Assembly: GCA_017552165.1 (NCBI GenBank)
Contig: JAFZCF010000053.1
Coordinates: forward strand, 1 to 6,025
Source of the DNA: Clostridia bacterium
Lineage (GTDB): Bacteria > Bacillota_A > Clostridia > Oscillospirales > CAG-272
Length of the DNA: 6,025 nucleotides
Direction: 5' to 3'
The notes beneath the pieces were generated by a model. That model ran no database searches, had not been told where the DNA came from, and was given only the letters and a program-made list of their open reading frames with translations. Shown here piece after piece: positions 5,992 through 6,025 of the stretch (position 1 is the stretch's first letter; each line of letters begins with the position of its first letter). The translations under genes were made by a program, and so were the position numbers.

Positions 5992-6025
5992 TGCAGGGCG
6001 CGCTCCCGAGCGCCTTGTCTTGACA

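Larger units (their letters stand above)
5813..6025. other. Non-coding stretch with inverted repeats, no supported gene
   Basis: No reading frame with a Shine-Dalgarno is visible on either strand. The left part (about 5840-5960) is clearly more AT-rich than the flanking genes. The right part holds GC-richer stems, including GCGCT (6000-6004) with AGCGC (6009-6013). The window ends exactly on TTGACA (6020-6025), which matches the -35 box of both promoters seen here and may start the promoter of the next gene; its -10 would lie outside. Confidence 0.6.

Noticed and set aside
5922..6023. A 33-codon + strand open frame ending at the right edge
   Set aside because: It has no Shine-Dalgarno, overlaps two inverted repeats and shows no recognisable protein features.

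Overview
The window looks like chromosomal DNA from a fairly GC-rich member of the Clostridia (Oscillospiraceae/Christensenellales-like gut Firmicutes). This is inferred from three things. The promoters are near-consensus sigma-A type (TTGACA with TATAAT or TAAAAT). The Shine-Dalgarno sites are strong AGGAG types. The lipoprotein-style solute-binding protein resembles clostridial ones. No rRNA, tRNA, CRISPR array, transposase or phage gene is visible. All recognisable genes lie on the + strand.

Layout. (1) Positions 1-1011 hold the C-terminal part of an ABC-transporter extracellular solute-binding protein, cut by the left edge. (2) Positions 1092-1875 form a self-contained transcription unit: a TTGACA-17-TAAAAT promoter, a hairpin close to the mRNA 5' end, an AqpZ-type aquaporin (1170-1832) and a strong intrinsic terminator. 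(3) Positions 1905-5812 form a second unit: a near-perfect extended -10 promoter, an unusual leader, two tandem paralogous membrane proteins of 613 and 605 residues (2021-3862 and 3917-5734), and a terminator that could work in both directions. (4) Positions 5813-6025 are non-coding, AT-rich at first, with several inverted repeats. The window ends on a TTGACA that may be the -35 box of the next gene.

The two long proteins belong to the CASTOR/POLLUX-like ion channel family. Each has a short basic N-terminus, two membrane segments around a pore-loop-like stretch, and then two RCK/TrkA-type Rossmann modules. Plants use relatives of this family as nuclear-envelope cation channels in symbiosis and calcium signalling; the bacterial members are poorly understood. 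Two divergent copies in one apparent operon suggest a heteromeric channel, although nothing in the sequence proves assembly. With the aquaporin next door, a role in osmotic or ion homeostasis is plausible but is only inferred from context.

The most unusual non-coding feature is the leader of the first channel gene. Its only Shine-Dalgarno sequence (AAGGAGGT, 1973-1980) lies 40 nt from the only plausible ATG (2021). A hairpin of up to 11 bp (1984-2012) sits between them and would shorten the effective spacing to about 11 nt. This looks like a structure-bridged ribosome binding site. The other two genes with visible starts have ordinary SD spacing, but each carries a similar GC-rich hairpin just upstream of its SD.
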